A stretch of DNA of 64,000 nt from contig NW_024068536.1 in NCBI RefSeq assembly GCF_009389715.1, forward strand, positions 62,001-126,000. Direction: 5' to 3'. The DNA is from Phoenix dactylifera (Eukaryota; Streptophyta; Magnoliopsida; Arecales; Arecaceae). A model generated the notes under the pieces. It worked only from the letters and a program-made list of their open reading frames with translations, had not been told where the DNA came from and searched no databases. How positions within the stretch are numbered: position 1 is the first letter of the stretch; every line of letters begins with the position of its first letter. The position numbers and the translations under genes were made by a program. This document shows, one piece after another, positions 21,434 through 33,827 of the stretch.

Positions 21434-22400
21434 TGTTGCTGGAAATTGGACCCGGGGGCTGCCGCGAACCGAGAGGGGAGGAGCTTCGCTGCCGGGACGG
21501 TGGGTGGCGGCGCGTCGGCTGGTGGCGTCCTCCTGGAGAATCCTGCAAGAAAGCCGGTGGCCGGGCTTTCCGGCGCCGGCCCTTCCGGCGCCGGCCCTCC
21601 GAAGCTTAAGTCAGAGGGGGCTAATATGTGGGGGGTAAAGGAGAATGTTTTGCTTTTTTGTGTCTCTCTCCCTGAGTGTGTCTGTCTGAGTGTGTCTGTC
21701 TGAGTGTTTCTGTCTGAGTGTTGTGTTTCCCTTTCCCCCAGGTTCTCTTTTATAGGAAGATATTATGTTACCTGGGAGGTGACAGGGAAATTTGTCTTCT
21801 TTTGTGATAATTGGGCACGATCACGCTCATTAATGGCGTTGTGGAGAATAGGGCCGGATCATGCCGGAGTCAGGAAGTTGTCTCGGTTGATCGGACCCGT
21901 TGGGGTGGTTGAACCGCCGGCCGTGGCGGGCCTGGGGTTCGTAGATGGCAAGTGCATTGATTGCTGAGTGAACCGGTGGTCAGGGAGAGCCATACGCTTT
22001 GATGGTTCAGTGATCCGGAGATCATCTTGAGCCGTGTTCATTTAATGACCGAGTGCATCGGAGGCCTGAGGGGGTCTCATGCATTAATGATAGGGCGTGC
22101 CGAATGCCTGCGGAGATCGCGTGCCTTGATGACCTAGGAATGGTGGCAGATTGTAGTGGAGTCATGTATTTAGTTGTCAGATCCTTTAGAGGATTAGGTG
22201 GAGATTGGATATTTGGCTAAGGTACGGGCCCGGCACGGGTGCCGAGCCGAGCCGGTTGCTTAGCGGAGTATCCTGTGGCGGGGTTGCTTCTCTTGGTCGG
22301 CGCTCCTTGGTTGAGCGCCTCTCTTGTCGAGCGCCTCTCTGGTCGGCGCTCTTTGGCCGAGCGCCTTCAGACTGGCACGACTTGGGTTTTTCTCCCAACA
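21434..22400 (-). repeat. 5' LTR of the inner element (967 bp)
   Basis: Starts TGTTGCTGG and ends CCCAACA on the plus strand, paired with 9908-10887. Lying beside gag, it is the 5' LTR in the sense of transcription (minus strand) and should hold the element's promoter. Confidence 0.95.
21747..21755 (-). promoter_or_regulatory. LTR TATA box
   Basis: On the minus strand the LTR reads CTATAAAAG, a good TATA box, upstream of the TCTG/CAGA repeat tract. The same box is at 10204-10212 in the other LTR. It is the likely core promoter for gag-pol. Confidence 0.6.
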
Positions 22401-22405
22401 ATAGA
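22401..22405. repeat. Target-site duplication ATAGA (right)
   Basis: ATAGA follows the CA end of the right LTR and matches 9903-9907. It lies just past the end of the outer element's pol, so the inner copy inserted between outer pol and its downstream spacer. Confidence 0.93.
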
Positions 22406-22439
22406 TATAACAAGAAAAACTTTATTAGAAATAAGCTTA

Positions 22440-24361
22440 GAATACAATGAACCTTACTGATAATAGATACATAGGTTCTTGGAGTTCCAAGTCCATGGAA
22501 TTGGAGTGCTATCGAGATGCTTCAGCTTATATGTTCCTAGTAGTATTGCTTCGGCCACTCGATATGGACCTTCCTAATAATTTGGGCTCAACTTTTGAGC
22601 TCTCCTAGTTGCAATGCTTCAATCTTTCTTAAGACGAGATCACTAGGTTGGAAAAGTTTACCCTTGACCTTGAATTGTAGTACCGAGCTCCTCTCTATTG
22701 GGATGTCGCCATACGAATTTGAGCATGCTCTCTAGTTTCTTCCAATAAGTTAAGGTTAGCTCATAGTTGATATGAGTTTGTGTAGTCGTCGAAGTTTTCT
22801 ACCCGAAGTGACAGAAGTCTAATCTCTTGTAGAATCACCGCCTCCATTCCAAAAGCAAGGTTAAAGGGTGTCTCTTCGTCAGAAATTTGATACGTTATTC
22901 GATACGCCCATAAGACATTATAGAGCTCTTCAGTCCACAATCCTTTTGCTTGGTCTAATCTTGCCTTTAGCCGTTGTAGAATTGTTCAGTTGGTCACTTC
23001 GGCTTCTCCATTAGTTTGGAGCGGTGCTACCAAAGTGAACCAATGATTAATTCTGAGCTCGGTGCAAAATTCTTTGAATCGAGCATGGTAGAATTGACAC
23101 CCATTATCTATGATGATTATCCAAGAAAGTCCGAACCTATAAATTATGGCCTTCTAGACAAGGTCTTGAGTTTTTACCTCGGTTATCCAAGCTACTAGTT
23201 CGGCTTCCACCTATTTGGCAAAGTAATCCATAGCCCCAATAAGAAACTTGCACTGCCCATTTACCATTGGAAAGGGTCCGAAGATGTCGATTCCCCATTG
23301 TGTAACTGGCTAAGAGGCATTAATCGGTGCTAATGGCACTACTGATCATCGTTGGATACTCGTGTGGCGTTGACATCAGTCACATTGCTTGACGAAGTCA
23401 GCCGCATCCTTCTATATGGTCGGCCAATACTATTCCTATCGCAAGATCTTATAGGCCAAAGATTTGCTCCTATGGTGCTTGCCACAAATTTCTTCATGTA
23501 CTTTCCGAAGTACATAATCTGGCTCGGTCGAACGAAGGCATTTGAGGAGCAGTAGGGAAAATGATCTTTGGTATAGCTTGTCATTAAGAAGAACATAATA
23601 AGAGACTTGATGCTTTATTCGGTGGGCTTCAGCCCGATCTATTGGCAATATCTCATCCTTCAAAAAATTGACGAGAGGATCTATCTAGCTTAGTTTGACA
23701 GTGGTGTTCATCACGACCTTGGGCTCATCGATGCTTGGCATCTCTAGAACTTTGAGATATGTAGTTTTAGTCAGGTTGGTAGTCTCTAAGGTGGCTAATT
23801 TTGACAACAAGTCAGCCCTTGCATTTTCTATTCGAGGAATCTATTGTATGTCAAAATTACGAAAAGTTGAGCTGATATCTTTTATCTTTTGTAGATATTT
23901 GATCATCGATAACCCTCAAGCCTCGAACTCTCCTCGTGCTTGGCCGACGACTAATTATGAGTCACTAAAAACCTTCACTTGTTGAACACCGAGCTCCTTA
24001 GAAAGCTTGAGCCCAGTAATGAGCATTTTATATTTAGCTTTATTATTTGAGGCTAAGAATTTGAATCGTAATGCATACTTTGTAATCACTCCATCTGGGC
24101 TGGTCAGTATGAGTCCAATTCCACTGCCCCCCGAGCCTGATGACCCATCCACGCATAAGATCTATAGCCACTTAGTAGTCTTATTTTTTTTTTGGGAGCT
24201 TAGTAGAATCTTCATCGAAAATGGTACATTCCACCAGAAAGTTCATCAGCACTTGTGCTTTGATTGATGGCCGAGGCTGATACTCAAGGTTGAACTCCCC
24301 GAGCTTAAATGCCCACTTCGCCAACCGACCTATATTTTTAGGCTTCTGCAAAATCTGCTTG
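22440..24361 (-). pseudogene. Outer element pol fragment (RNase H and integrase)
   Basis: Minus-strand pieces match the inner pol but are far more diverged: RNase H at 24152-23955 (GSSGSGGSGIGLILTSPDGV, LSKELGVQQVKVFSDS), the zinc-binding region at 23663-23436 (KVHEEICGKHHRSKSL), scattered integrase core, and the integrase tail near 22580-22465 with GTYKLKHLDSTPIPWTWN. Stops and frame changes are frequent. Resemblance ends at about 24361 within RNase H. Confidence 0.85.
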
Positions 24362-24601
24362 TGTTGTTTCCCATTGAAGCTTTCTTTTGTCTAAGCTTGG
24401 TTTTAGCTGCTTTGTTTTCAACCTTGTGCATGGTTAGTGGCATTTGTAGATTTGTAGTCCTTGCAAACTCTATTCAGCCTAGTATTTTTTTCAAGCAGTT
24501 GTGCTTTTAAGCATGGTATGTTCTGCACTCATAGTTGGTGTTTGATGTCTGCTCTCACTACATGAGCTGATAGACATCCTATCCCTATGAGTTAACCTTA
24601 A

Positions 24602-25071
24602 GGGCTCGTTTGGTTCGCAGGAAAAGAAGTGGGGAAAGTGTGGTCAACGGAAAAGAAATGAAATGCCGCTTGTTCGATTGGAGTTTTCAAAGGAGAGAGA
24701 TGGAAAAGTTGTATTCTCCTGGGAATATGATTCCCACATTTCATGGAAAAGTCTTTTCCATGAAAAACATAGAAAAGTTACTTTCCCATGAGGCGAGAAT
24801 CACTCCATCTTTATTTTTTCCCAAAAAGGCCCTTCAGTATTAAAAAGGCATTAAAGACCTAATTTTTATTAAGGGTATAATAGGAATTACACATAACTTT
24901 CCCAGGAAAGTGGATGGTCAACCAAACATAAGCACTCTGTAAATCTGTCACTTTCTCATGTTTAACCAAACATGCCAAAAGTATATTTTCAGGTATTCTC
25001 TTTCTAAGAATCTTTTTTTCAGGAATCATATTTCTAGGAGGAAAAATGCTTCCCACAAACCAAACGAGCCC
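24602..25071. mobile_element. Tourist-like MITE, 470 bp, copy 1
   Basis: Ends are inverted repeats (GGGCTCGTTTGGTTCG at the left, matching the complement of the right end CAAACCAAACGAGCCC). The element is flanked by TAA on both sides (24599-24601 and 25072-25074), the three-base duplication typical of PIF/Harbinger-type MITEs. A second copy of equal length in opposite orientation lies at 40371-40840. Confidence 0.88.
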
Positions 25072-25074
25072 TAA

Positions 25075-27540
25075 ATGGATCAACTGAAACAAGCATAATT
25101 TATACTTGAGTCTCATATTTAGACTAATACTTTTCTTGGCCTTATGTCTGCTCTACAGTTACTTGTGACTACTCTCTTACTCAAAAAGGTGATACCCTAT
25201 CATAAATTTTTGTATCCTTGCTACTATTTGTCTCAACTGTCAAAGCTTTAACAAAGGTGGCCAAATTGGGCAAAGCTATTGACATCTAGCTCTAACATAC
25301 AGAAAAAGGCATCCTGGTTTTATTTCTGCAAACGTTCTGCACCAAAAAGTGGAGTAAAGGTTGGGTTCCCCCTGTGAAAATTTTTCTTTTTCAATGACTT
25401 GAATGGGGCTGTAATGGCAGCTCCTGAATCACTGCTAGAGAAAATTTTACCGTTGACTGTAATGGCAGCATATTGATTGAAGAACTGTCTTCTCTTGCTA
25501 TTTTTTTAGTTTTCTACTTGAATGCTTCCCAAAACAAAGTAGTAAAATAGATCACTTGACAAGTGTCAAAGTAAAATCTACCACTGGAAGTTGCGGATCA
25601 TGGTAGATGCCAGTTGCGCTTGAAATTTTTTTTTCCCCATGGCCTTATTTGCAATTTACCTTTAGGAAACAGTGGCTATTACCCAAAATCTTACCTAAAA
25701 TGGCTAGTAAGGTGTTATTTTGATTTCTTAGATTTATATAATCTTTCCAATGCAAAACCAATATTGGACTAAACATCGCATATAGGTTCTCATGTGCTTC
25801 TCTATTTAAACCTATCATCCTTGCTTTGCTAAGAATTTAAATTTAGTCAAGTTCAATCATAAACACTGTGAGGACATGTAGTATAGGGTATCCCTTGTTA
25901 TATATAAACCCAAGTAATATGTAAGCTCTAGGTATGTGTTTAATTCTGCATCAAAGATATGCAGAGAAGATCTTATGCACTTATATAGGGTTAAGAAATC
26001 TAATTAACATTTTTTAGCTTTTTTTTTTTAGATGATAATCCCGCATCAATTTTATGTAGAGAAAATCTTATGAACTTACGTAAGGTAAGAAATCCAAATA
26101 ACATTTTTTAGCGTATTTTTCTTAACGATGTTCTCGGTTTTTACAATTCTCAAACATCTAAACCATAGCAGGATCACAAGTGAGCTAAAATCTACTGTGG
26201 AAGTGTCACCATAATGCCCGAGAGAAAGTACCTCCCAACAGCTCAAATCAGCGACAACACTGGTGAGCTAGAACCTGCTAGAACTATACATAAACTTGAT
26301 TCTTAGTGGTGAGGTAAAACCTGGAAGATCTACACAGAATTGATCATGTATATGAGAAAAAGTACCTCCATCAACAAAAACTATACATAATTGGTGATAG
26401 AAACTTGATTCTTGTGAAGGTACCTCCATCAACAAAAACCATAGTGGGACTGATCACAGAAACTGGCTCAAAACGCCAGAACCATACAGAATTGATCACA
26501 GAAACTTGATCCTTAGCGGGACCATTGAAAACATCTTACTGAAAAACTGCCAAAAAATGCCAAAAAAGAATCATGTTTTGACTACAAATTACTACAAAAA
26601 AAAAAAAAAACTTGCTGGTAGAAAAGTCATTGCAAAAAAAAGGATATATAGTGAACATGTCATCACAATGCATATCAAAGAAAGTACCTACACCAATGAA
26701 AACCACAGCAATAGCACTGGCGAGATAAAGCCTTTTCTTCCCCCCATTGTGGCTTACATAAACATGCAAGCACTCTGCAACCTCATTACTATCTCTTCGC
26801 AAACAATATATTTAACCTTGAACCACACTGTAAGGACTATGTTCGCAATATGTTCAGGTCCTCTACATTTCCTTTTTATGGTTTAGTATTTGCACCAGCA
26901 CCATCACCATCACCTTCGAATCGAATTGAACTTTATGGCTTTCAATAAGTCGAGGCTAGAATACTTATTTATTTCATTCAGGAATGCACATCCAGCCACC
27001 TATCAATCATAGAAACCATCTGGATGCAAATTGAAGCTTCTTGCCACGGCATCGGCCGATAACTTACTGGATGTGCAGACTTGGGTAGCCATGAACTAAA
27101 GATTAATCCTGAGTACACCAAAGAGTCCAAAACTGAAAGAATTAGAAAGAAAGGTTGTAGATGGCCTTCATCCTTCTTGCCCAACTTTTGGCAACAAAAC
27201 GGATTCAGAACCAAATTTATTCTGCCATACTCTCTCTGCCAGTGCCACAGAAACTCTTGAGGAAGGTGGTCATATTTTAGCCAATCAATCCTCCACTTGA
27301 AAGCTTAATAGAGACTCCCTTCAAAGGACATTATAAGAATTATATATACAAAATTTGAAGACCAAATCTACTCCCTGATGGCTATGGAGGACCCTGTTTG
27401 TGCCTCAAAGGTTGGAGTGAGGCCAAACTCTGGCCATCGGATTGAGTGGACTCTGCCAAGGGCCAGAGATTGAACGGCTCTGATGGGTGATGTCGCTCGC
27501 CATCTCCATGCTAAAAGCTTTTTTAGCCTCCTGGAACGTG
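25075..27540. other. Intergenic spacer with weak repeats
   Basis: No gene was recognised. Two diverged copies of an AGAAAATCTTATG...AAGAAATC(T/C)AA unit lie at about 25934-26013 and 26036-26105. Around 26220-26515 phrases such as GTACCTCCATCAACAAAAAC and AATTGATCACAGAAACTTGA recur two or three times, an old degenerate repeat. A 16-A run is near 26600. The rest is AT-rich with no clear signal. Confidence 0.5.
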
Positions 27541-28018
27541 GGTAGCAAGAAGGATTACTTAGTGCTATTCTCTTATCTTTTAATTCTAAGAGGCCGAACC
27601 TAGGGTTGTCTTTTTAAGTTTCCTGCTTAAATTTCGGCATTCGAGAGTTCGAAACGGAGTCGGAATTAGGGTTTTCCTTGTTATATTTGGGAATTCGAAA
27701 CCAAGGTGAACTTGGATTGGGACTCCGGGGCTTCTATTAGGCTTTCGTCCGCCCCTCTCTGGGGAAGAAAGATCTTGCGGTCTCGATCTCTTCTCCTGCG
27801 TGCGATTTTGAATCCTTTTGCTTCGCGCGATTGGAGAGGCGGCGGACGGAGGCCGACGGCGCCGGAGATTTCTCAGTCTGTCTTGATTTAAATCTTTCTG
27901 TCTGTCTGTCTCAGTGTGAGCGCGCGCGTCTGCTTCGATTCGGGTGGAGCTAATGCAGTAGAAAGCCTCGTTGGGGGCGGATTCTTTTAACTCGGAGTAG
28001 CTCCGGAGGCCGAAAACC

Positions 28019-31000
28019 ATGAATGTCCCAATTATTGGTAGGATTTTGTTTCTTTCTTTGTTTCTATTTAGCAATCCAAGGTGAAAATTTTTCCCTTTTT
28101 TCCTTCTTTTTTGTGTGTTAATTTGGAGGAATTTTGGAAAAGAAGTAACTTTGTTTCTCCTTCGTTTGGGCTTTTGGGGATTTGGGTGGGTGAAGATCCG
28201 TTGCAGGGGGATTTCCCGGAAGTGATAGAGGAGTATTTGCAGCATGGGAACATGAAATGTATCGCCTTCAATCGCAGAGGAACTCTTCTTGCTGGTAACT
28301 CCCTCTTTCGCTTTCTCTTTTCCTTTCCTAGTTGCTCAATGTTATCTTCTTCTCCTTCTGAATTGAAAGTTGATGGAAGGAATACATTTTGATCTGTTGG
28401 TCTGAGTCCTGGAGGATCGCATGGACAATGCCCGGTCTTTCCTGGAAAAAAAGATCTTTTTTTGTGACATTTAATTTTCAAGCACACTGAATCCCTTCCA
28501 AGAAACATATCTGTTGCTTGGCATGAGAATATGAAACTCTATACCTTGGTAGCTTTCAGACTGGTGGTCTAGTTTTTGTAGAGCCAATTCTTGTGCAAGC
28601 ATCATGGATGGTTCCCTATTGTTTTGGTAGAACCTGCGAAGAGAGAGAGTGCACCAAATGGTAGAATTGGTAGCAGTATCTTGTGGTGATACAAGAAACC
28701 TGGGTTTAACCCTCCTGCATCCTGATAATTGGCCAGATTTCCACCTGTCCTAGTTAGAGTGAAAAAATGTGGAGGAATGGTTGGTAGAAGAACAGCACTG
28801 CTGTGATCAAATATGCCTTACTACCATCACCATCCATTTTGGGTTTGCAGTTGCCGGGGTTGGGGATCTAAACCCTTTCCAACATTAAACAAAATGGTTC
28901 TAAACATAGTAAGTAGAGAGCTGTATCTTAGTTGTTGGTAGGAAATCTATATATAAAAGTTCAGGTAGTGGTAGAGTCTCTTTCAGCTGTCTTTTGTTAA
29001 GATTCCAGAGGCCAATTTCATGTTGGTTCATGAACCCAGGTGGTTTCGATCACTGAAGTCTATGATTGCCATATCTTGACGGGTAGAAAGGTAAGAAAAA
29101 AACATGTTTGCATTTAATCCACCTTATCGTCAAAATTTATTGTCTTGCTTCTAGTGGTAGAGTCTCTTTTAGCTGTCTTTTGTTAAGATTCCAGAGGCCA
29201 ATTTGATGTACATTCATGAACCCAGGTGGTTTCGACCACTGACGGCTATGACTGCCATATCCCGAGGGGTAGAAAGGTAAGAAAAAAATGATTTATTAGG
29301 ATAAGCATTTAATCCACCTTATTGTCAAAATTTATTTGTCTTGCTTATAGTTTCATTTGCTTCCGCTGCTAACCTTTAGGTCATTAGATGTCATATCGAC
29401 ACATGCTCATCAATATCATATTGTTAGACTGCTGATCAATGGCTTTGGGTGGTGTTAAAAACTTGTTATGCACTTATTAATTTGCTAGTGATTTGGCTGT
29501 GCCCTTGAGGGTGATAATTCGGAACTATCTGTGCCTTATGCAAGCCATATAAATAAAGTTTGCTCGAGGGATAACGGTAAGTATACATGATTTTTCCAAA
29601 AAGGCATGTTTCCTCCAAGTGGATAAACATGTTATTAAGTATATTAGGATATAGTTTGGTTGGCACTACGGAAAAAGGCAAGTGAGGAACACATTGAAGT
29701 TATTGAAGACTTATTCTGAGGTAGCAACCAGTGCCAAGTAGTGCTGAGTTAACTGAATTTCTAGTCACAATGGCCTTGCACCAACAATAGCATTAACTAG
29801 TTGCAAATAATGTTTAAATTCATATTTATGAAGATGCATAATGGTCTATGGCTATTTATAGAAGGTAAAATTTTAATTAGTAATAAGACAAGAAGGCTTC
29901 ATTGTAAATTGGAGTTATGGAGGAATGAATTATACAATAAGAGCCTATAAATAACTAGAACAGAAGCCGAGTATGTAAAATATTTTTATCAGTGAAAGAG
30001 GAAATGAAAGATGATGCCAGAATCAGAATTTATGGCTGAGCGATACCATAGTGTGAGGATTAGAGTTTGGTGCATGAAGTGGACAAGTGCATTTAAGATG
30101 CTATGTAAACAACACATAGTTTGGGTATTTAAAGGAAAACTTTTGATAAATGGCAATAAGATGGCAACATTCTATAGTTCAGACATCAAAAATTGAGCAA
30201 TGGAAAAGGCTCAAGCAAGCAAGATGAAAGTGGAAGAGCTGAGAATATTGAGATGAATTTGTGGTATAACTAGGAATGACACTGAGAAATTAGTATGTTG
30301 GAGGAGGCATATGAGCTGAACATTGGACGCACTATTAAAAATCAGATGAAATGTTATGGACAAGTGAATTTAGTTAAAAGATGCTTCAAAAAGGAGAGAT
30401 GTGCTCAATTTGGTGTTGCATTTAGGAAGGAGGGGAAGTTTTTCGTTGCGAGAAGTTTTCTTGCTTCAGGACCTCATGATTACCTATCTTATATCATCTG
30501 TTGTATCTAGAAGGCCCATATCTTCTCTATTAGTTAAAGGCATGATTTATGGCTCCTCAGTGTTGTGGACCGCAGAGATAAGTACCAGCTCTCCAACTAA
30601 AATGCATTAAAGAAACACTATCAGAGGAGCATAATCTTTTCTTGTGATGGTTGTCATGCCATGATTCTTGCAACTAATGGACCGAAGAATTGGTCTGATA
30701 GTACACTCATGCTGCCTGGGAATTAGCACAGATGGATTATCTATATGAACCAGATTATTGGTGATTAGGCTGTATTATTCTCTCAATATTAATTACTTGT
30801 CAGCTCTTTATATTCCCTTTGCTTTATGTATGGTTATATGAATATCATACCAATGTGGATATTCATATATTCTATGTATTTTATAAATCTAAAAATTACA
30901 ATAGTTGCTAATTAGTTGGCCCTTTATGCAGCTATGCTTTTGTTTATCACATTACCTCATGTATAGTGCATGATGTCCCAGTTCATCCATTCCAAATTAA

Positions 31001-33827
31001 TTGTCAAATTTGTTTATGATGGTGTATTGAAACTTAAGCACTCTGCTTTTTGAACTCTTCATATATGCTTCTCTACCATATTTAGCTGATGTAATCGAGT
31101 TATTTATGTTAATATCAGCAACCATCGTTCTACCATTCTAATTTCCTAACTTCTTTAATATTTTAGATAAGGAGCTTCCAAGCAACTTTGCTTCTCCCTT
31201 TTAGAATAGGTATAATATTGCTCCACAAGGTCAACTTATTTGAGTGCATCATATGTTCACATCTTAGTGACCCTTTCTGCATCTGCATGTGCTTATGTCT
31301 AGATACGATCTCCTAGGTGAGGTGGAGGGCTACATGAATTGATTACATCACCTTCATTTCGTCCAGCATTTGTTCTTCGTGCCCTAAAAAAAGTGTCCTT
31401 GGACTTTACTCCTACGAGCACGACGTGTTAACTAAGTCTTTGTTACAAAATATGGTCCAATTTCCATCCAGTAGCACCAGAGACAGTGTTGTTGAACATC
31501 ATGACATGCACGAGATCTAGAAGAGAACCTTTAACCCTCCACCTTACACGCTAGAAGATGTAAGTCTGAAACAAATTAAGGGAAGTACATTCTCTCTCTC
31601 TCATATCTGCTTCAATTGAGTGCCATATTGTGACCGTACAATTAGGGCTATCATATATATTGATATTTTCACATCAAAATTCAGAATTCTATAAAAGGTT
31701 CTAGTCCTTGATGGCTTGTGAGTTAGGCCTTTAGGTACCTCAGTATTGAGACACTATTTTAAATGCTGTATATTTCTATGAGTATCGGTTGTCAGGATAT
31801 GTTTGTGCCTATGTTCGTTGTGAAATATTTTACGTGGTTTTGGTTATCCTTTAATTTATCTGAACTAAAGTAAAGATGTTAGCCAGATTGGGCCCTTAAG
31901 CTATTGTTTCCAATTTCTGATATCTTGTGCTTTATAGTTATTCTGCATCATGTTTTCTTTCATTTTAATATCCCAAATTTTACCTGCTTATCTATGGAAA
32001 GCTATGTAGTTCTTTGTAGTATTTATTATTTGTTCTTCAACTTTCTGATTAGAACTGAATTGTTTACATTGTTCAGCTGGCTGTGCTGATGGGAGCTGTG
32101 TCATATGGGATTTTGAAACTAGGGGGGTTGCTAAGGAGCTCCGGGACAAAGACTGTATTGCCCCCATAACTAGTGTTTGCTGGTCCAAGTATGGTCGCCA
32201 TATACTAGCTTCTGCTACCGACAAGTCATTAACACTTTGGAATGTTGTTAATGGGGAGAAGATGGCTCGTGTGACTTTGCAGCAAACTACTCTTCATGCA
32301 CGTCTCCATCCAGGGTCTTCTACTCCATCATTCTGCCTGGCTTGCCCCCTCTCTTCTGCACCTATTCTTGTTGATTTGAACACTGGTAGCTCCACTGTTC
32401 TGCCTGTTTCAGTGTCAGATGCTGGAAATGGCACTACTGCTCCCCATCCACGCAATAAATTTTCTGATGGTTCTCCACCCTTCACTCCCACTGCAGCAAC
32501 TTTTAACAAATATGGAGATCTAATATATGTTGGGAACTCCAGAGGCGAGATACTCATCGTAGATTCCAAGAACATCTGGGTACATGCAATAATTCCTATT
32601 TCTGGGGGTTCTGTAGTCAAGGATATTGTTTTTAGTAGGAATGGACAGTATCTGCTCACAAATTCAAATGACCGAGTCCTTAGAGTATATGAAAACCTTC
32701 TTCCTCAGAAATTTGCAGCAAAAGAACTTGAAGCAATAAGCAGCAATGATAATGAATTTCAAGGTATTGAGAAGTTGAAAGTAGTTGGATCTAAGTGCCT
32801 GCTCCTATTTCGGGAGTTTCAGGATGCAGTTACGAAGATACAATGGAAAGCACCATGTTTCAGTGGTGATGGTGAGTGGGTTATTGGTGCTTCTGCTAGC
32901 AAAGGGGAGCATAAATTATACATATGGGACAGGGCTGGGTATCTCGTGAAGATCCTAGAAGGACCTAAAGAAGCTCTTATAGACCTAGCCTGGCACCCTG
33001 TTCGCCCTTTAGTGGTCTCTGTTTCTGTTGCTGGTTTGGTGTATATTTGGGCCAAAGACCACACAGAAAACTGGAGCGCATTTGCTCCTGACTTCAAGGA
33101 ACTCGAGGAGAATGAAGAATACATTGAAAGAGAGGATGAATTTGACTTGATGCCTGAATCGGAGAAGGTAAAAATAACTTTCCCATCTGGGTGCTAATCT
33201 TCTTAGATGTCTGATGTTATCTAATATGCTTATTTGCAGGCAAAAGATTTGGACATCAATCAAGATGAGGAAATTGACATTGTGACCATAGAGAAAGATT
33301 CAGCTTTTAGTGACTCCGATGCATCACAGGAGGAGCTATGTTTCTTGCCTGCAATCCCCTTGCCAGATGTTCCCGAACAACAAGACAAATGCCTTGGAAG
33401 CTCATCAAAGTTGGAGGATAGCAATCATTCTGGCTCCCCATTTTCAATTGAAGCAGCACAGAATGGTCAGGCTATACTTCCTGCTTCTAGTCCACTGGAA
33501 GGTAATGCCATTAGGAAAACTCTCCAACTATTTTGAACATGCAATGGGACATTTTTTTTATCTCAGAATCTATTGGAGTCTAAATGGGATTGTTCTTTTG
33601 CAGTAGTGGGTAATTCTACTGCAGAAGAGGCTGTGGAGACCTCGAGCTTAAAGAGGAAGAGGAAGCCATCAGCGAAGGGGATGGAGTTACAGGCAGAGAA
33701 GGGCCGGAAACCCTCAACAAAAATCAAGCTGTCGGGCAAATCCTCGAAATCCAAAAATAAACATGGGGATGGGCTTGACACAAATGGCTCTGTACTTGAG
33801 GATGATGTAACTGATGATTACCTATAA
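28019..33827 (+). CDS. RBL: WD40 protein of the RbBP5/Swd1 family, COMPASS H3K4 methyltransferase subunit (RBL type)
   Basis: Five coding exons: 28019-28037, 28196-28294, 32077-33167, 33240-33501 and 33604-33827; GT/AG borders and phases fit, giving 564 residues. The protein begins MNVPIID, then PLQGDFPEVIEEYLQHGNMK, typical of plant RbBP5-like proteins. WD40 repeats follow (CADGSCVIWDFETRG, SATDKSLTLWNVVNGEK, VFSRNGQYLLTNSNDRVLRV, APCFSGDGEWVIGASASKGE, LAWHPVRPLVVSVSVAGLVY). An acidic hinge (ELEENEEYIEREDEFDLMPE) and a Lys-rich tail (KRKRKPSAKGMELQAEKG) close it. Family knowledge: with ASH2R and WDR5 it forms the core that stimulates SET-domain methyltransferases acting on histone H3 Lys4 in the nucleus. 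The 3.8-kb second intron carries repeats. The 5' flank 27541-28018 is GC-richer, with a TCTG repeat, and is the likely leader. Confidence 0.95.
28968..29350. repeat. 186-bp tandem duplication in RBL intron 2
   Basis: The phrase GTGGTAGAGTCTCTTT starts at 28968 and 29154. The following 180 or so bases are alignable, with scattered substitutions and a small indel, up to the shared TTGTCTTGCTT(C/A)TA. Confidence 0.85.
30120..30400 (+). mobile_element. Reverse-transcriptase relic in RBL intron 2
   Basis: A plus-strand frame with stops reads MKVEELRILR, stop, ICGITRND near 30220-30280. This resembles the MRMLRWMCG-TRxD block that follows the RT domain of some plant non-LTR elements. Flanking sequence 30120-30400 is partly compatible. 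The relic is old and incomplete, and its limits are estimates. Confidence 0.5.

Larger units (their letters stand above)
9908..22400 (-). mobile_element. Full-length inner Ty3/Gypsy LTR retrotransposon (Tat-like) with antisense gene
   Basis: The element is 12,493 bp, bounded by TGTTG...CAACA LTRs and by the duplicated target ATAGA. In transcription order on the minus strand: 5' LTR 22400-21434, primer-binding site, gag-protease 21400-19484, pol 19487-15969, minisatellite and 159-bp repeats about 15850-14196, an antisense spliced gene on the plus strand 11463-13539, a polypurine tract, and 3' LTR 10887-9908. Pol has at least three frameshifts and three stops, so it cannot make its own enzymes. 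By hand the two LTRs differ at about 20 sites plus two indels, which suggests a fairly recent insertion. Confidence 0.95.
6320..24361 (-). mobile_element. Outer Ty3/Gypsy (Tat-like) element, 5'-truncated, split by the inner element
   Basis: Two arms of one older element flank the inner insertion. The right arm 22401-24361 carries minus-strand RNase H and integrase remnants. The left arm 6320-9907 carries the downstream part: spacer, a decayed antisense gene, a polypurine tract and one LTR. The arms join across the 5-bp duplication ATAGA (9903-9907 and 22401-22405). Similarity to the inner pol stops abruptly inside RNase H at about 24361, so the reverse transcriptase, gag and 5' LTR are missing. 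Assignment to the Tat lineage is by the pol resemblance and the extra antisense gene; it is inference without a tree. Confidence 0.75.

Noticed and set aside
26506..26886. 126-codon frame in the 25-27 kb spacer
   Set aside because: AT-rich, no domain, overlaps a frame on the other strand and degenerate repeats.
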